DNA of 64,000 nt, from positions 90,949 through 154,948 of the forward strand of contig BPJP01000013.1 in NCBI GenBank assembly GCA_026004675.1. The letters are read 5' to 3'. The stretch comes from Gemmatales bacterium (GTDB lineage: Bacteria; Planctomycetota; Planctomycetia; Gemmatales; Gemmataceae). Under the pieces are notes generated by a model. It had not been told where the DNA came from and did not search any database. It worked only from the letters and a program-made list of their open reading frames with translations. Position numbers and translations under genes: made by a program. Of this stretch, positions 26,163 to 34,922 are shown in pieces. Each line of letters opens with the position of its first letter. Within the stretch, counting starts at the first letter, position 1.

Positions 26163-26505
26163 TTGTCCATACCGAAAACTCAATCCCGTGAACCGATACC
26201 CATGAATCGAGCCGGTTGCAGCAGGGGCGCGAGAGCGGTAACGGGAGACGAAAGGGTTCGCCGGTGAATTAGCCGAAAGCGAACCTTCAGCTCTTTGACA
26301 ATTCGCCAAGCACATCCAAAGGACCCAGACGCGGATGGCCTATAGCAGCTAGAGAACAACGTCCGTGGGGACACAGACGCGGATGGCGTATAGGAGCTAA
26401 AGAACAACGGCCTTGGGGACCCAGACGCGGATAGCGTATAGGACGCCCTGCCTGCGTTGGCGGTTCCCTCTGGCCGGTATCGCTTCACCGGCCGGGAGTT
26501 CGATG
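26163..26505 (+). repeat. Cassette leader repeat R9 (three tandem units, switches to a divergent Rhs end)
   Basis: Starts TTGTCCATACCGAAAACTCA. Three 48-bp units (from about 26324). Homology to the other leaders stops just after RYRFTGREF at about 26505, where a different Rhs C-terminal sequence (DEEVGLQYHRA) takes over. Confidence 0.85.
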
Positions 26506-27989
26506 AAGAGGTTGGCTTGCAATATCATCGTGCCCCGCTATTACGATCCATTTGTCGGCCTATGGATAAGCGAGAGTCCTCTCGGCGCTGAAAGTGGTGC
26601 GAATCCGTACAGTTATAATGGCAATAATCCTGCAAATATCATTGATCGCAGCGGCACCGGTTCGATTGGCTATGTCAGCGGCCTGGTGGCTGCCGCCGGA
26701 TTCGCATTCGAGAGTGTAAAAGAACTGATTGTACCGCAAATCAGTCAAGTCCACTGCAGGACTGTCAGGGTTCATTACGCCGATTCTGGGACCGTCCGCA
26801 CCTGTTGTGGCTGGCGGTCTTCTGAATGCCGCTGCGACTCAGCTTGCGCCTATTGCCAACAGCGTTGGCGGCTTTTTGGATCGGAATGCGGGTACGTTGA
26901 TTGCGGCAACCGCCAACATTGTTGCCGGGCCAATTGGCGGCGTACTGACGCGCAATCTCTGGGGCGCCGATCTCAAAACAGTCGGCCAGCTTTCCCTCAG
27001 CTCAAGCGACAAACTTGCGTCGCTGCTGATTGACGACTGGCGCGTGATTCAGCGCGGCCTGGGTTTGCTGCGCATGGTCGGCGGCGGGGTGGAGATGTTC
27101 CTTGGCGCCGATCTGGCTGCTCTCGGCGTCCTTGGCGCGCCAGAAACCTACGGGATCAGTCTTTTGGGCACTCTTCTCGGCGGCGCCGTGTTCCTTCACG
27201 GTGCCGACGAGGTCTACGCCGGCTTTAACGAGGTATGGACAGGCCAGGCGCAGCAATCGTACACTGAAAAATGGATTCAGCGAAAGCTGGTTGATCGCGG
27301 TATGCCGGCTAGCGAGGCCAAGGAATGGGCCAACTGGATTAACGTCGGGATTAGCGTGGTTGGTTCGTTCGGTGTCGGCTCGATCCGCGCAGTGTTGGCC
27401 AAGGCGGCGCCCCAAAGCCGCGCTCACGATGCGCGGCTTTTATGGGGCGTTGCATGGTGGCGTTGCCAATCGGTTCGCAAGGTGGCGGCAGGGGGCGCGG
27501 GTTGGTGCTCCAAGGGGAACAGTCGTTGGCAACGGCTTTGACGCAAACGGAATTCTTATCCGTAATGGCAACCGCACGGTTCTGAATCAAGGACTACACC
27601 CAACGTGTGGGCCAACTTCCTGCGGGATGATATTAGATGATCTCTTTCCGAACCGTAGTTTGACGGACATCGTTGGATACCCTGGCGTCACGGCGAAGGG
27701 AATTGCGATCGACGGCCTTGTTCCAATCCTCACGAGAAACGGACTGCGAGCGCAATTCCGATCGTCACTCACAATTGATGCGTTAAGGACAGCGACTTCA
27801 AAAGGCAATCCTGCAATCGTGGCGATTCGGACGCCCGGCGGCGGCCATGCAGTGATTGTGGACGGCATAACCACGCGCCTTGGAAAAGAGGTTGTAGCGA
27901 TCAGGGATCCGCGGGGCATCCAGTACTTCCAGACCCTTGATGAATTCAAAAAGGTGTTCTTACGCCAAGGCATCGTAACGGGGAGTTAA
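26457..27989 (+). pseudogene. Divergent Rhs tip with papain/C39-like protease toxin, three frameshifts (cassette L)
   Basis: From the TTG at 26457 the frame gives SGRYRFTGREF and DEEVGLQYHRA. An extra C near 26534 shifts to RYYDPFVGLWISESPLGA. A second shift near 26740 leads to a long hydrophobic pretoxin (GPSAPVVAGGLLNAAATQLA to VGISVVGSFGVGSIRAVLAK). A third near 27430 leads to the toxin: QGLHPTCGPTSCGMILDDLF, then GGGHAVIVDGI and IRDPRGIQYFQTLDEFKK. Cys, His and Asp in this order match papain-like C39-type peptidases, known as polymorphic toxins. All three shifts are single extra bases. Confidence 0.72.
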
Positions 27990-27991
27990 TC

Positions 27992-28324
27992 ATGAATGTT
28001 CACGCGATTTTGGAATCGTCCACAGCCCGGCAAGAACAAGCAACCGTACATGCATTTCTCCGTGTGACTGGGGAAGGTCAATGCTTCCTCAGCGATGCGG
28101 AATTGGATGATTGCGGCAAGAAATTAGTGATTCAAGACGCACGGTTGTATGAGAAGCTCCTCGATGCCGTTCCATGCTTAGTCGGTGGATCCTACTTGTA
28201 CGACGACCGTGCCGTGGTAGAAGGCGACTTAGGGTACGACGGCGAAACGGTCGTGTTCGCGTCGGTCAAGAAGGTCACAATTGATCGCAATGGAAAGCGA
28301 TTCGAGATAGCCTTGGATGATTGA
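27992..28324 (+). CDS. Putative immunity protein of cassette L
   Basis: 110 aa, starting MNVHAILESSTARQEQATVH, 2 bp after the protease stop (GGGAGTTAATC upstream). Soluble, beta-rich second half (DGETVVFASVKKVTIDRNGK). Family not recognised. Position suggests immunity to the C39-like toxin. The leader fragment R10 begins 6 bp after its stop. Confidence 0.55.
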   Translation: MNVHAILESSTARQEQATVHAFLRVTGEGQCFLSDAELDDCGKKLVIQDARLYEKLLDAVPCLVGGSYLYDDRAVVEGDLGYDGETVVFASVKKVTIDRNGKRFEIALDD

Positions 28325-28327
28325 AAC

Positions 28328-28430
28328 CTGTCCGAACCAAAAACTCAATCCCGCGAACGCTTGGCCACGAAACGGACAGATTGTCCCTCACCGAATTCTG
28401 ATCAGACTTTTTCCCAGATTCGGGCAGTAA
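28328..28430 (+). repeat. Terminal leader fragment R10 and junction segment
   Basis: CTGTCCGAACCAAAAACTCA is a diverged, 30-50 bp copy of the leader start; the rest is lost. It is followed by GTCCCTCACCGAATTCTGAT, a variant of the junction segment after both Fic immunity genes (8318, 18200). This is the right-hand end of the recognisable cassette series. The 430-614 interval that follows holds only a sequence shared with the 58.9 kb locus. Confidence 0.6.
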
Positions 28431-28613
28431 AGATTTTGGCCCTTTCGAGGCGGTTTTGCCGAATGGCTGAAAATTTTGAAGAAGCGCTGCGACGTGGTCG
28501 GTGGAAGCCAAGCATCGAATGAAGAGGGCTTCAAAGGTCGTTTTGGTGCGCGTGAGGGCGCAGTTGGAATTATTGAGGAAATAGCCAACTAGTTTATCTA
28601 ACTTATCTGGTTC

Positions 28614-28853
28614 ACCGTCAACTAACGGTGTTTCCGGCGAGCGTCGCGGTGTAAACGCGACGAGCGGACCGTCAACTAACGGTGTTTCCAGCGAGCGTCG
28701 TGGTGTCAGCGCGACGAGGGGACCGTCAACTAACGGTGTTTCCAGCGAGCGTCGTGGTGTCAGCGCGACGAGCGGACCGTCAACTAACGGTGTTTCCAGC
28801 GAGCGTCGTGGTGTCAGCGGGACGAGCGAACCGTCAACTAACGGTGTTTCTTG
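28614..28853 (+). repeat. 54-bp hairpin tandem repeat array A (4.4 units)
   Basis: Four full 54-bp units start at 28614, 28668, 28722 and 28776, with a partial fifth at 28830. Each contains ACCGTCAACTAACGGT (5-bp stem) and, with small variations, a second stem of the type CGTCGCG/CGCGACG. In the opposite orientation a related array lies at 58547-58880. The sequence beyond the array (CACCCAAGAAACACC side and CAAAACGACCTTTGAAG side) is also shared, so this is a dispersed repeat element of at least 450 bp. Opposite-strand reading stays open only because 54 is divisible by three. Confidence 0.85.
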
Positions 28854-28938
28854 GGTGGCACGCTCTGAGCGAAGCGAAGGGCGTGGCCAGGCTGAGTAAA
28901 CGTCGTCCAGATCAAACTTCAGGCAACACGTCCGCTCA

Positions 28939-29175
28939 ATCTCACGCTTGGCGGCCTTGGCGTTTTTGGTGCGGGGTCGGGCATTCGGCCAACGGCCAGT
29001 TTCGTCGAAGACGTGGGCCGGTCGCCAAAGCGACAGCCTCGTCAATGAGTTTAGCCGCGAGCGTTTCGTTTACGACGCCATGGGACGCCTGGAGAAGGCG
29101 TTCGAGCGGCGCTGGAACATTTCCAACGATCCGGAGCGTCCATCGGCGCTTGGGCCACAAATCGAAATTCCCTAC
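28939..29175 (+). pseudogene. Rhs remnants: pretoxin piece and YD-repeat piece
   Basis: 28939-29026 encodes LTLGGLGVFGAGSGIRPTAS and FVEDVGRS, part of the cassette I/J pretoxin. 29040-29175 encodes EFSRERFVYDAMGRLEKAFE and RRWNISNDPERPSALG. F-V-Y-D-A-M-G-R-L is an RHS/YD repeat, the only Rhs core-type repeat in the window. It shows that a larger Rhs gene once lay here. Cut on the right by the IS remnant. Confidence 0.65.
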
Positions 29176-29367
29176 CAGCCCGTTGAAAAAGTGCGTTTAG
29201 GGTCTTGACAGGCGTGGTATATTGGCGGGTGTTATTCAGTGATTTCAGGGACGAACGACAGGAGTCGCAATGGCGTTGGGAAAACGCAAGCGCGAACAAC
29301 AAGAGATGTGGGTGGCGACCACGGACTTGCCGAAATCGCCGAGTCACCCCTTCTACAGGAAACGGAA
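29176..29367 (+). mobile_element. Truncated left end of the TTAA-type IS
   Basis: Matches 14104-14295: same terminal CAGCCCGTTGAAAAAGT, same leader, and the first ~34 transposase codons from the ATG at 29270 (MALGKRKREQQEMWVATTDL). Similarity ends near 29367. No right end is present, so this is an immobile remnant. Between 29368 and 29549 I see nothing I can assign. Confidence 0.85.
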
Positions 29368-29549
29368 TCAAGAATCTCACGAAGTCGACCGTCCGAAACC
29401 ATTGAGGCGTGGATTCCTGCTCGCCGGCGCGGCGCAAAATCCGGCGGGAGATCATGATTTGGAGTCACATGTTGTTCCAAGCGATGGTTCAGGAATGGCG
29501 TATTTTCCGGCATTTGTGGCCGCATGCGATCCTTTGCTAGTAAACAATG

Positions 29550-29623
<74 letters not shown>

Positions 29624-29668
29624 TTGAACTTTCTTCAGATTACTTCATTCTAACGAGATCGGCAAGAC

Positions 29669-31051
29669 TTAGCCGAAGAGACTCGTTATCGGTTTGCCCG
29701 TGACAACCGGATAGGGGCGCCCGGATTGGTCGTGGATTTCGCTATCGGAAGTCAATCCGAAGCCGTGGTAGATCGTCGCGAGAAAATCTTCCGGAGAGAC
29801 GGGATTGTCTTTTGGGTAGGCGGCATGGTGGTCGCTGCTGCCATAGACTTGCCCGCCCCGAATGCCGCCGCCGGCGAAAAGTGCGGATTGGCATGCTCCC
29901 CAATGATCGCGGCCGCCCGTCTTGTTGATCTTCGGCGTTCGTCCGAACTCGCCCACCGCGACGACCATGGTTTCGTCCAGCAGGCCGCGGTCGGCAAGGT
30001 CGGTCAAAAGGGCAGAATACGCCTGATCGAAACTGGGAAGACACGCAGGGGACTTCAACAAATCATATCCTGTTTTGGCTCCGAAGATGCCGTAGCCGGC
30101 ATGGTTATCCCAGACATTGCTGACCTGCCCGTCCTTCTTGATGAACATCCAGATAATGGAAACGATTCGGACGCCCGCCTCGATCAGTCGTCGGGCGAGC
30201 AGAAAGCTGTCGCCGTACTCATTCCGGCCGTACCAGTCGCGCATGGGCACCGGTTCCAAATCGAGTTGAAAAGCGCGTTTGACGTACGGCGATGAGATCA
30301 TTCGGAAAGCTTGTTCATAGAAGTCGTCCAATTCCCGCACTGGTTTTTTGCCATTCAGGAGGCGGTCTTGCCTTTCGAGGAGCTGGACCAAACCTCGCCG
30401 AGCCTGCAAACGTGTGCGGTCGATATCAGGGGGCAAAACCATCGGATGTGCTGCCTGCCCTTTCGACTCCGGCGCCTTGGCTGGCTCGAACGGATCGTGG
30501 CGCGGCCCGAGAAATCCAGCATAAGTTCCTGCATAGGTGACGCCGTCATGGCCGATGGGACGCGGGACCGTCACCGCGGTCGGCATCGGGCCAGGTTCGC
30601 AAAAACTGCTGATTACCGAAGGGAAACCAGGGAAGTCGCTCCGCCGGCGGTTGTTCTTGGGGACGCGCAACGACGGGTTGATCTTGCCCGTGAGCATGTG
30701 ATACACAGACGGTTCGTGAACGTTGCTGCGGTGCGTCAACGAACGGACGATCGCCACTTTGTCCATCACCTTTGCCAGTCGAGGCAACTGTTCGCTGATG
30801 CGGATGCCCGCTACGTTGGTAGCGATTGGCTTGAACAAGCTGCGGATCCCTTCCGGTGCATCGGGTTTTAGATCCCACAGGTCTTGCTGCGGCGGCCCGC
30901 CCCAAAGAAAAATAAAGATGCATGACCGGGTTTTGCTGTTGAGCCTGACTCCCTTGGCTTGTGCATGCTGGCCACTCAGCAGTTGAGGCAAGGACAATGC
31001 GCCCAGTCCCAGTTGCCCTAAACGCAACATGGCGTCGCGGCGGTTGATCAT
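29669..31051 (-). CDS. DUF1501 family protein (Tat-exported, alkaline-phosphatase-like)
   Basis: 460 aa from the ATG at 31051, preceded by GGAGG. The N-terminus MINRRDAMLRLGQLGLGALS has a twin-Arg-like, hydrophobic leader. The body (FIFLWGGPPQQDLWDLKPDA, MVVAVGEFGRTPKINKTGGR, DHWGACQSALFAGGGIRGGQ) is DUF1501, a sulfatase/phosphatase-fold family greatly expanded in planctomycetes, often beside DUF1553/DUF1549 genes, which are absent here. Substrate unknown. Single gene, probably monocistronic. Confidence 0.9.
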   Translation of the reverse strand: MINRRDAMLRLGQLGLGALSLPQLLSGQHAQAKGVRLNSKTRSCIFIFLWGGPPQQDLWDLKPDAPEGIRSLFKPIATNVAGIRISEQLPRLAKVMDKVAIVRSLTHRSNVHEPSVYHMLTGKINPSLRVPKNNRRRSDFPGFPSVISSFCEPGPMPTAVTVPRPIGHDGVTYAGTYAGFLGPRHDPFEPAKAPESKGQAAHPMVLPPDIDRTRLQARRGLVQLLERQDRLLNGKKPVRELDDFYEQAFRMISSPYVKRAFQLDLEPVPMRDWYGRNEYGDSFLLARRLIEAGVRIVSIIWMFIKKDGQVSNVWDNHAGYGIFGAKTGYDLLKSPACLPSFDQAYSALLTDLADRGLLDETMVVAVGEFGRTPKINKTGGRDHWGACQSALFAGGGIRGGQVYGSSDHHAAYPKDNPVSPEDFLATIYHGFGLTSDSEIHDQSGRPYPVVTGKPITSLFG

Positions 31052-31289
31052 GGCGGGAACCTCCAAGGGTGAGGCTAGAGTGGAAGGATAGTATCACCAT
31101 ACCTTTTTTCTTTCACGCTAGCAAGCGGCGGACTGTATTCCGCTGGCGCGGGAATGAGTCGAATCCCAGCTTGAACAGCATCCTATTCATGAGGGGTTCG
31201 AAATGTGTTTTCCGCGGAAGCGCTGCTTGCTGATTGCCAAAGCCTGGTTTACGCTAAAGTGAAACCGCCGAATCGAAGAGATCGTCGCT

Positions 31290-32660
31290 ATGAGCATTAC
31301 GTTTTCCTGCAGCAAATGCGGCAAGGGTTTTCGCGTTCCCAATGAAATGGCCGGCAAGAAGGGGAAATGTCCCCGCTGCAACACGGTCTTCCGCATTCCA
31401 TCAAAAAGTACCAAGAAAAAGAGGACTTTGCCTGCTGTCGATATGGCGCAGGAAGAGGACACGTTTGGGTTCGCTTCGGGAGGTGCTGCGGTGGAGGACT
31501 TCCTGGAAGCGACTGCGGAGGAGGGCGCCGGTCGTCCCGGCGGCAGAAGCAGCCAGCCGGCAAAAGGCCCAAGCAGGATCATGCTTGGCATGTTGTTTTT
31601 GTTGCTCGTGGGGGGAGGGGCCGCCGCTTTCTTCCTGCGCGATCGTTTTCTGGTACCCCCCTACTTTGAAGCAGATTTCAAATACCTGCCCGATAACTGC
31701 CAGGTGGTCGCCACGCTCAATGTCGTCAACATCGTCAACAGCGATTCTTACGAAGAAATCACTGCCAGACCGGAAGTGCGACAGCTGGGACTCGAGGAAC
31801 AATTCAGCAAACTGGCGGGACTGAAACTGGACGACATTCACCGCATCACGATTGGGGCGTCGCTGGCCGGCGAGAAACCCATCTTTGTCTTTATCTTGCG
31901 AACGCTCCGCCCCATTACTCACGATGACGCGAAGAAAATCATGTCCATGCAGCAAGGGCAATCGTTTGCCTCCAAAAAGTACGACGGGTTCACCATCTAT
32001 GAAGGGGATAAGACTTCTTTTTACGTATCTGGTGAAAAAACGATTGTGGCTGCCGACGATTCGCAAACCCTGTTGGCGATCCTGACTCGCCAACAGACGC
32101 CTAAGCTGTCACTTAACATCCGGTCGGCGCTGCGCCGAATGAACGTCGATCGCTCTGCGTTGGCGATCGTCGTCGATGCGACGGCGGTTACAGCCGGCAC
32201 GCGAACCATACCCCTTGTACCTGCCGTGCCGTCTCTCCCCACGAACGTCGACAACATGCGGGCGTTTGCCTTGCAATTGAACATGACGGATACCATCGAC
32301 CTGAAAGTGTTCGCGATCGCTGACAACGAGAAGACTGCCCAGGCGGTCAAGAATGCCATCGACAAAGTCCGGAGTGTCTCAGGCAACGTAGCGAATGCGT
32401 CAGCGGACCTCCCCGAAGAACTCAAGTCGATGGTGAATTCGATTCGAACCAGCCGACAAGGGGAAACGGTCACGATCGTCATGGGTACGAGCGTGGCTAA
32501 GATCGCGAACCTGGTCAAAGGCCTCGAGCCTTTCCTCCAGTTCTTGCCGCCGAACTGGGGTGGCGACAGTAAAGAAGACAGGAAAAAAGACGAAGAAGAT
32601 AAAAAAGAAGAGAAACCGGACGCCAAACCCGAAGAAAAAGCAAATAAAGATAACAAATAA
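31290..32660 (+). CDS. Membrane protein with N-terminal zinc ribbon
   Basis: 456 aa. Residues 6-28 (CSKCGKGFRVPNEMAGKKGK, then CPRC) form a CxxC...CxxC zinc ribbon of the type often found in planctomycete membrane proteins. One transmembrane helix lies at about residues 95-112 (MLGMLFLLLVGGGAAAFFL). The large C-terminal part is predicted outside the cytoplasm and ends in a Lys/Glu/Asp-rich tail. No enzyme motif seen. A GYF_2 protein follows 13 bp downstream and is probably co-transcribed. Confidence 0.75.
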   Translation: MSITFSCSKCGKGFRVPNEMAGKKGKCPRCNTVFRIPSKSTKKKRTLPAVDMAQEEDTFGFASGGAAVEDFLEATAEEGAGRPGGRSSQPAKGPSRIMLGMLFLLLVGGGAAAFFLRDRFLVPPYFEADFKYLPDNCQVVATLNVVNIVNSDSYEEITARPEVRQLGLEEQFSKLAGLKLDDIHRITIGASLAGEKPIFVFILRTLRPITHDDAKKIMSMQQGQSFASKKYDGFTIYEGDKTSFYVSGEKTIVAADDSQTLLAILTRQQTPKLSLNIRSALRRMNVDRSALAIVVDATAVTAGTRTIPLVPAVPSLPTNVDNMRAFALQLNMTDTIDLKVFAIADNEKTAQAVKNAIDKVRSVSGNVANASADLPEELKSMVNSIRTSRQGETVTIVMGTSVAKIANLVKGLEPFLQFLPPNWGGDSKEDRKKDEEDKKEEKPDAKPEEKANKDNK

Positions 32661-32673
32661 GTGCGGAGGCGCT

Positions 32674-33435
32674 GTGGGAAAATACTACTACACGCACAAA
32701 GATCGCACCTTTGGTCCCGTTTCGGCCAGCAAACTCCGCGAACTGGCCGCCGCCGGACAAATTGACCCCAAAGACGTTGTTTTCAAGGTGGGTGGTGCCA
32801 GGCCTATGGTGGCTGGTGGCATCGAAGGTCTATTTCCCCAACAAACCGCCGACCACAGACCTTCGTCCGCTTCCCGTTTCGACGACACCTATTTCTATTG
32901 CACCCGTGGCGATCAGCAATTCGGTCCGTTCCGCGCCAATGAACTGAAAGAGGTCGCGCTGAATGGCCGACTGAAGCAAACCGACGTTGTTTGGACGACC
33001 AAGGCCCTCGATTGGATCGAGGTTGGCGAAGTATTGCGGGCACTCTGCAATCCAGGAGAACTGGCCCGGGCACCCGAATGGGTTCGTTCGCTATGCAACG
33101 CTTTGGCAGCCGAATCCGAAGCCCCCCTGCCTGCCTGGATCGACGATGCCCGAGCTCTGGAGAACATCGAACTCCGGTTGCCTAAACAAAAGCTCTCGAG
33201 CGTGCCCGCTATGCAGCCCGAGGAGCCAGCCGTTGCCGATGTTCCTCCTCCGCCTGACAAAGTCGAGGTCCGGCAATGGTATTATTTCAAAGACGGCAAG
33301 CAATTCGGGCCAGTGCCCCATGACCACTTGAAACAACTCATTCGCCAACGCTTGTTGTCCGAGACGGACAAAATCTGGTGCCAAGGCATGCTCGAATGGA
33401 AGGCTGTTGCGGATTGTGCCGACGAATGGCAGTAG
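32674..33435 (+). CDS. Protein with three GYF_2 (DUF4339) domains
   Basis: 253 aa from a GTG at 32674 with GGAGG 4 bp upstream. That start was preferred because the upstream in-frame codons are the out-of-frame tail of the previous gene. Three GYF_2 modules are visible: YYYTHKDRTFGPVSASKLRE (about 3-50), YFYCTRGDQQFGPFRANELK (about 74-120) and QWYYFKDGKQFGPVPHDHLK (about 202-250). GYF_2 domains are thought to bind proline-rich or membrane partners. Likely works with the upstream zinc-ribbon protein. Confidence 0.8.
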   Translation: MGKYYYTHKDRTFGPVSASKLRELAAAGQIDPKDVVFKVGGARPMVAGGIEGLFPQQTADHRPSSASRFDDTYFYCTRGDQQFGPFRANELKEVALNGRLKQTDVVWTTKALDWIEVGEVLRALCNPGELARAPEWVRSLCNALAAESEAPLPAWIDDARALENIELRLPKQKLSSVPAMQPEEPAVADVPPPPDKVEVRQWYYFKDGKQFGPVPHDHLKQLIRQRLLSETDKIWCQGMLEWKAVADCADEWQ

Positions 33436-33581
33436 GATCTGGATGGCGACATGAGCTACAGGCTCCATGCGTCCGCGCTGTAAAACCTCGACGATTTGCT
33501 AGACGATATTGCAAAAGTTTCTTCGGGTGTTTACCGTGTAGCGTCGGCGAACGAAAAGCGGAAGCCTGCGGCAACGGGGAA

Positions 33582-34736
33582 ATGAACCAAATCCAACAAA
33601 CACGATCGGGAAAAAGCATTGCTTTGGCTGTTGTTGCCGTGGCATTGCTGGGGGTCGTTGCCGCGGCCAGCTTCTTTTATTTCGCGAATTCCCCGCAAGC
33701 CGCTTCCCCAGCAAAGACCGGGCCGAAACCAATGGTGCAAGCCAAAGGTATTGTCGCGCTCGGTCGGCTCGAACCGGAGGCGGGCATCGTCAACGTCAGT
33801 GCGCCGATGGGTGATCGCCTGGCCCAGCTATTCGTCAAGGAAGGAGACCAGATTTCAGCGGGACAAAAGCTCGCCGAGTTGCACAGCAAGCCGCTGTACG
33901 AGGCCCAGCGAGCGTTGGCATTGGCCAATCTTGAAGAGGCAAAACGCCGGCTGGCCGCCGTTCGGCGCGTCGGTGAAGCAATGGTTCGCGAAGCCGAATT
34001 ACAACTTGAGACCGCGGAAAAAGTCGAACCGCTCGACCTCAAAGCCCAAGAAGCCAAAGTCCGTTTGCTCGAGAATCAGCTGGCCACCGCCCGCAAGAAT
34101 CTGCAAAGGCTTGAAGACCTGGAATTGAAAAGCGTTTCTGAACAACAATTCGATGCCCAACGCCTGGCCGTTCAGCAGTCGCTCGAAGAATTAACCGCTG
34201 CCCAAGCTATACTGGAAAAACTCAAAGCCGGCCAAAAATCGAAGGTGGCTGTCGCCCGGGCCAGGCTCGCATCCGCCCAAGCGCAATTGGAGCGTGCCAC
34301 GGCGGAAATCCCTATCGCTTCGCTGCAACGAACGCTCGCCCAGGCAGAGGAGCGGCTTAAGACGGCCACCATCGTGGCGCCGTCCGCTGGCCGAATCCTC
34401 GAAGTCCGCACGCGACCGGGAGAAGCGACAGGACACCAACCCATTGTTCGCCTCGCTGATACCAGCAAGATGGTCGCCATCGCCGAGGTGTATGAGACCG
34501 ATGTCCAGTTTGTCAAAATGGGAGCGACCGCCAAGATCGAAAGCCCAGCCTTGCCGCAGCCCCTGACCGGCCAGGTCACCTACATTGGCAACATTGTGAA
34601 AAAGAACACCTTATTCGAACTCGACCCGACCGCCGCCGCCGATCACCGCGTCGTCGAAGTCCGGATAAGCATCGCTCAACCTCAGACTGCAGCGCGGTTC
34701 GTCAACCTGCAGGTCAAAGTCACCATCGCCAAGTAG
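33582..34736 (+). CDS. HlyD/DevB-like membrane fusion protein
   Basis: 384 aa from the ATG at 33582 (GGGGAAATG context). One N-terminal helix (IALAVVAVALLGVVAAASFF, about 12-33). A biotinyl-lipoyl-like half motif (VKEGDQISAGQKLAELHSKP), a long alpha-helical coiled-coil hairpin at about 110-260, the second lipoyl half (IVAPSAGRILEVRTRPGE) and a beta-barrel follow. It resembles DevB-type periplasmic adaptors of ABC exporters. No ABC ATPase or permease follows, so its partners are encoded elsewhere. Confidence 0.8.
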   Translation: MNQIQQTRSGKSIALAVVAVALLGVVAAASFFYFANSPQAASPAKTGPKPMVQAKGIVALGRLEPEAGIVNVSAPMGDRLAQLFVKEGDQISAGQKLAELHSKPLYEAQRALALANLEEAKRRLAAVRRVGEAMVREAELQLETAEKVEPLDLKAQEAKVRLLENQLATARKNLQRLEDLELKSVSEQQFDAQRLAVQQSLEELTAAQAILEKLKAGQKSKVAVARARLASAQAQLERATAEIPIASLQRTLAQAEERLKTATIVAPSAGRILEVRTRPGEATGHQPIVRLADTSKMVAIAEVYETDVQFVKMGATAKIESPALPQPLTGQVTYIGNIVKKNTLFELDPTAAADHRVVEVRISIAQPQTAARFVNLQVKVTIAK

Positions 34737-34922
34737 CGCGTAGCCAGTGTTCGTCTAAATCCATCCTTCCCGTAACTGCCGAGGGTCTGGTGCAATCACA
34801 TTGCTCGAGATAGCCTGCCGCTTTTTGCCAACAAGCCCATCTTGCAACCAACGATTAGGGTCGGTAGTTTAATTATTTGCCGGAAACGTGGTAAGACGAT
34901 CCGTTTAGCGAAGGAGCAGTTC

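Noticed and set aside
28614..28853. CRISPR array
   Set aside because: The units are contiguous 54-bp tandem copies with no unique spacers, and no cas genes are nearby. The same applies to 58547-58880.
28275..29045. 256-codon minus-strand ORF across the 54-bp repeat array
   Set aside because: It consists mostly of 18-residue repeats created by the 54-bp units and runs across unrelated segments, including the end of an immunity gene. The repeat, not a protein, explains it.
33378..33581. Long N-terminal extension of the HlyD/DevB-like gene
   Set aside because: The open frame continues upstream, but it overlaps the end of the GYF_2 gene and has no signal-like or conserved sequence. The ATG at 33582 directly precedes the membrane anchor.
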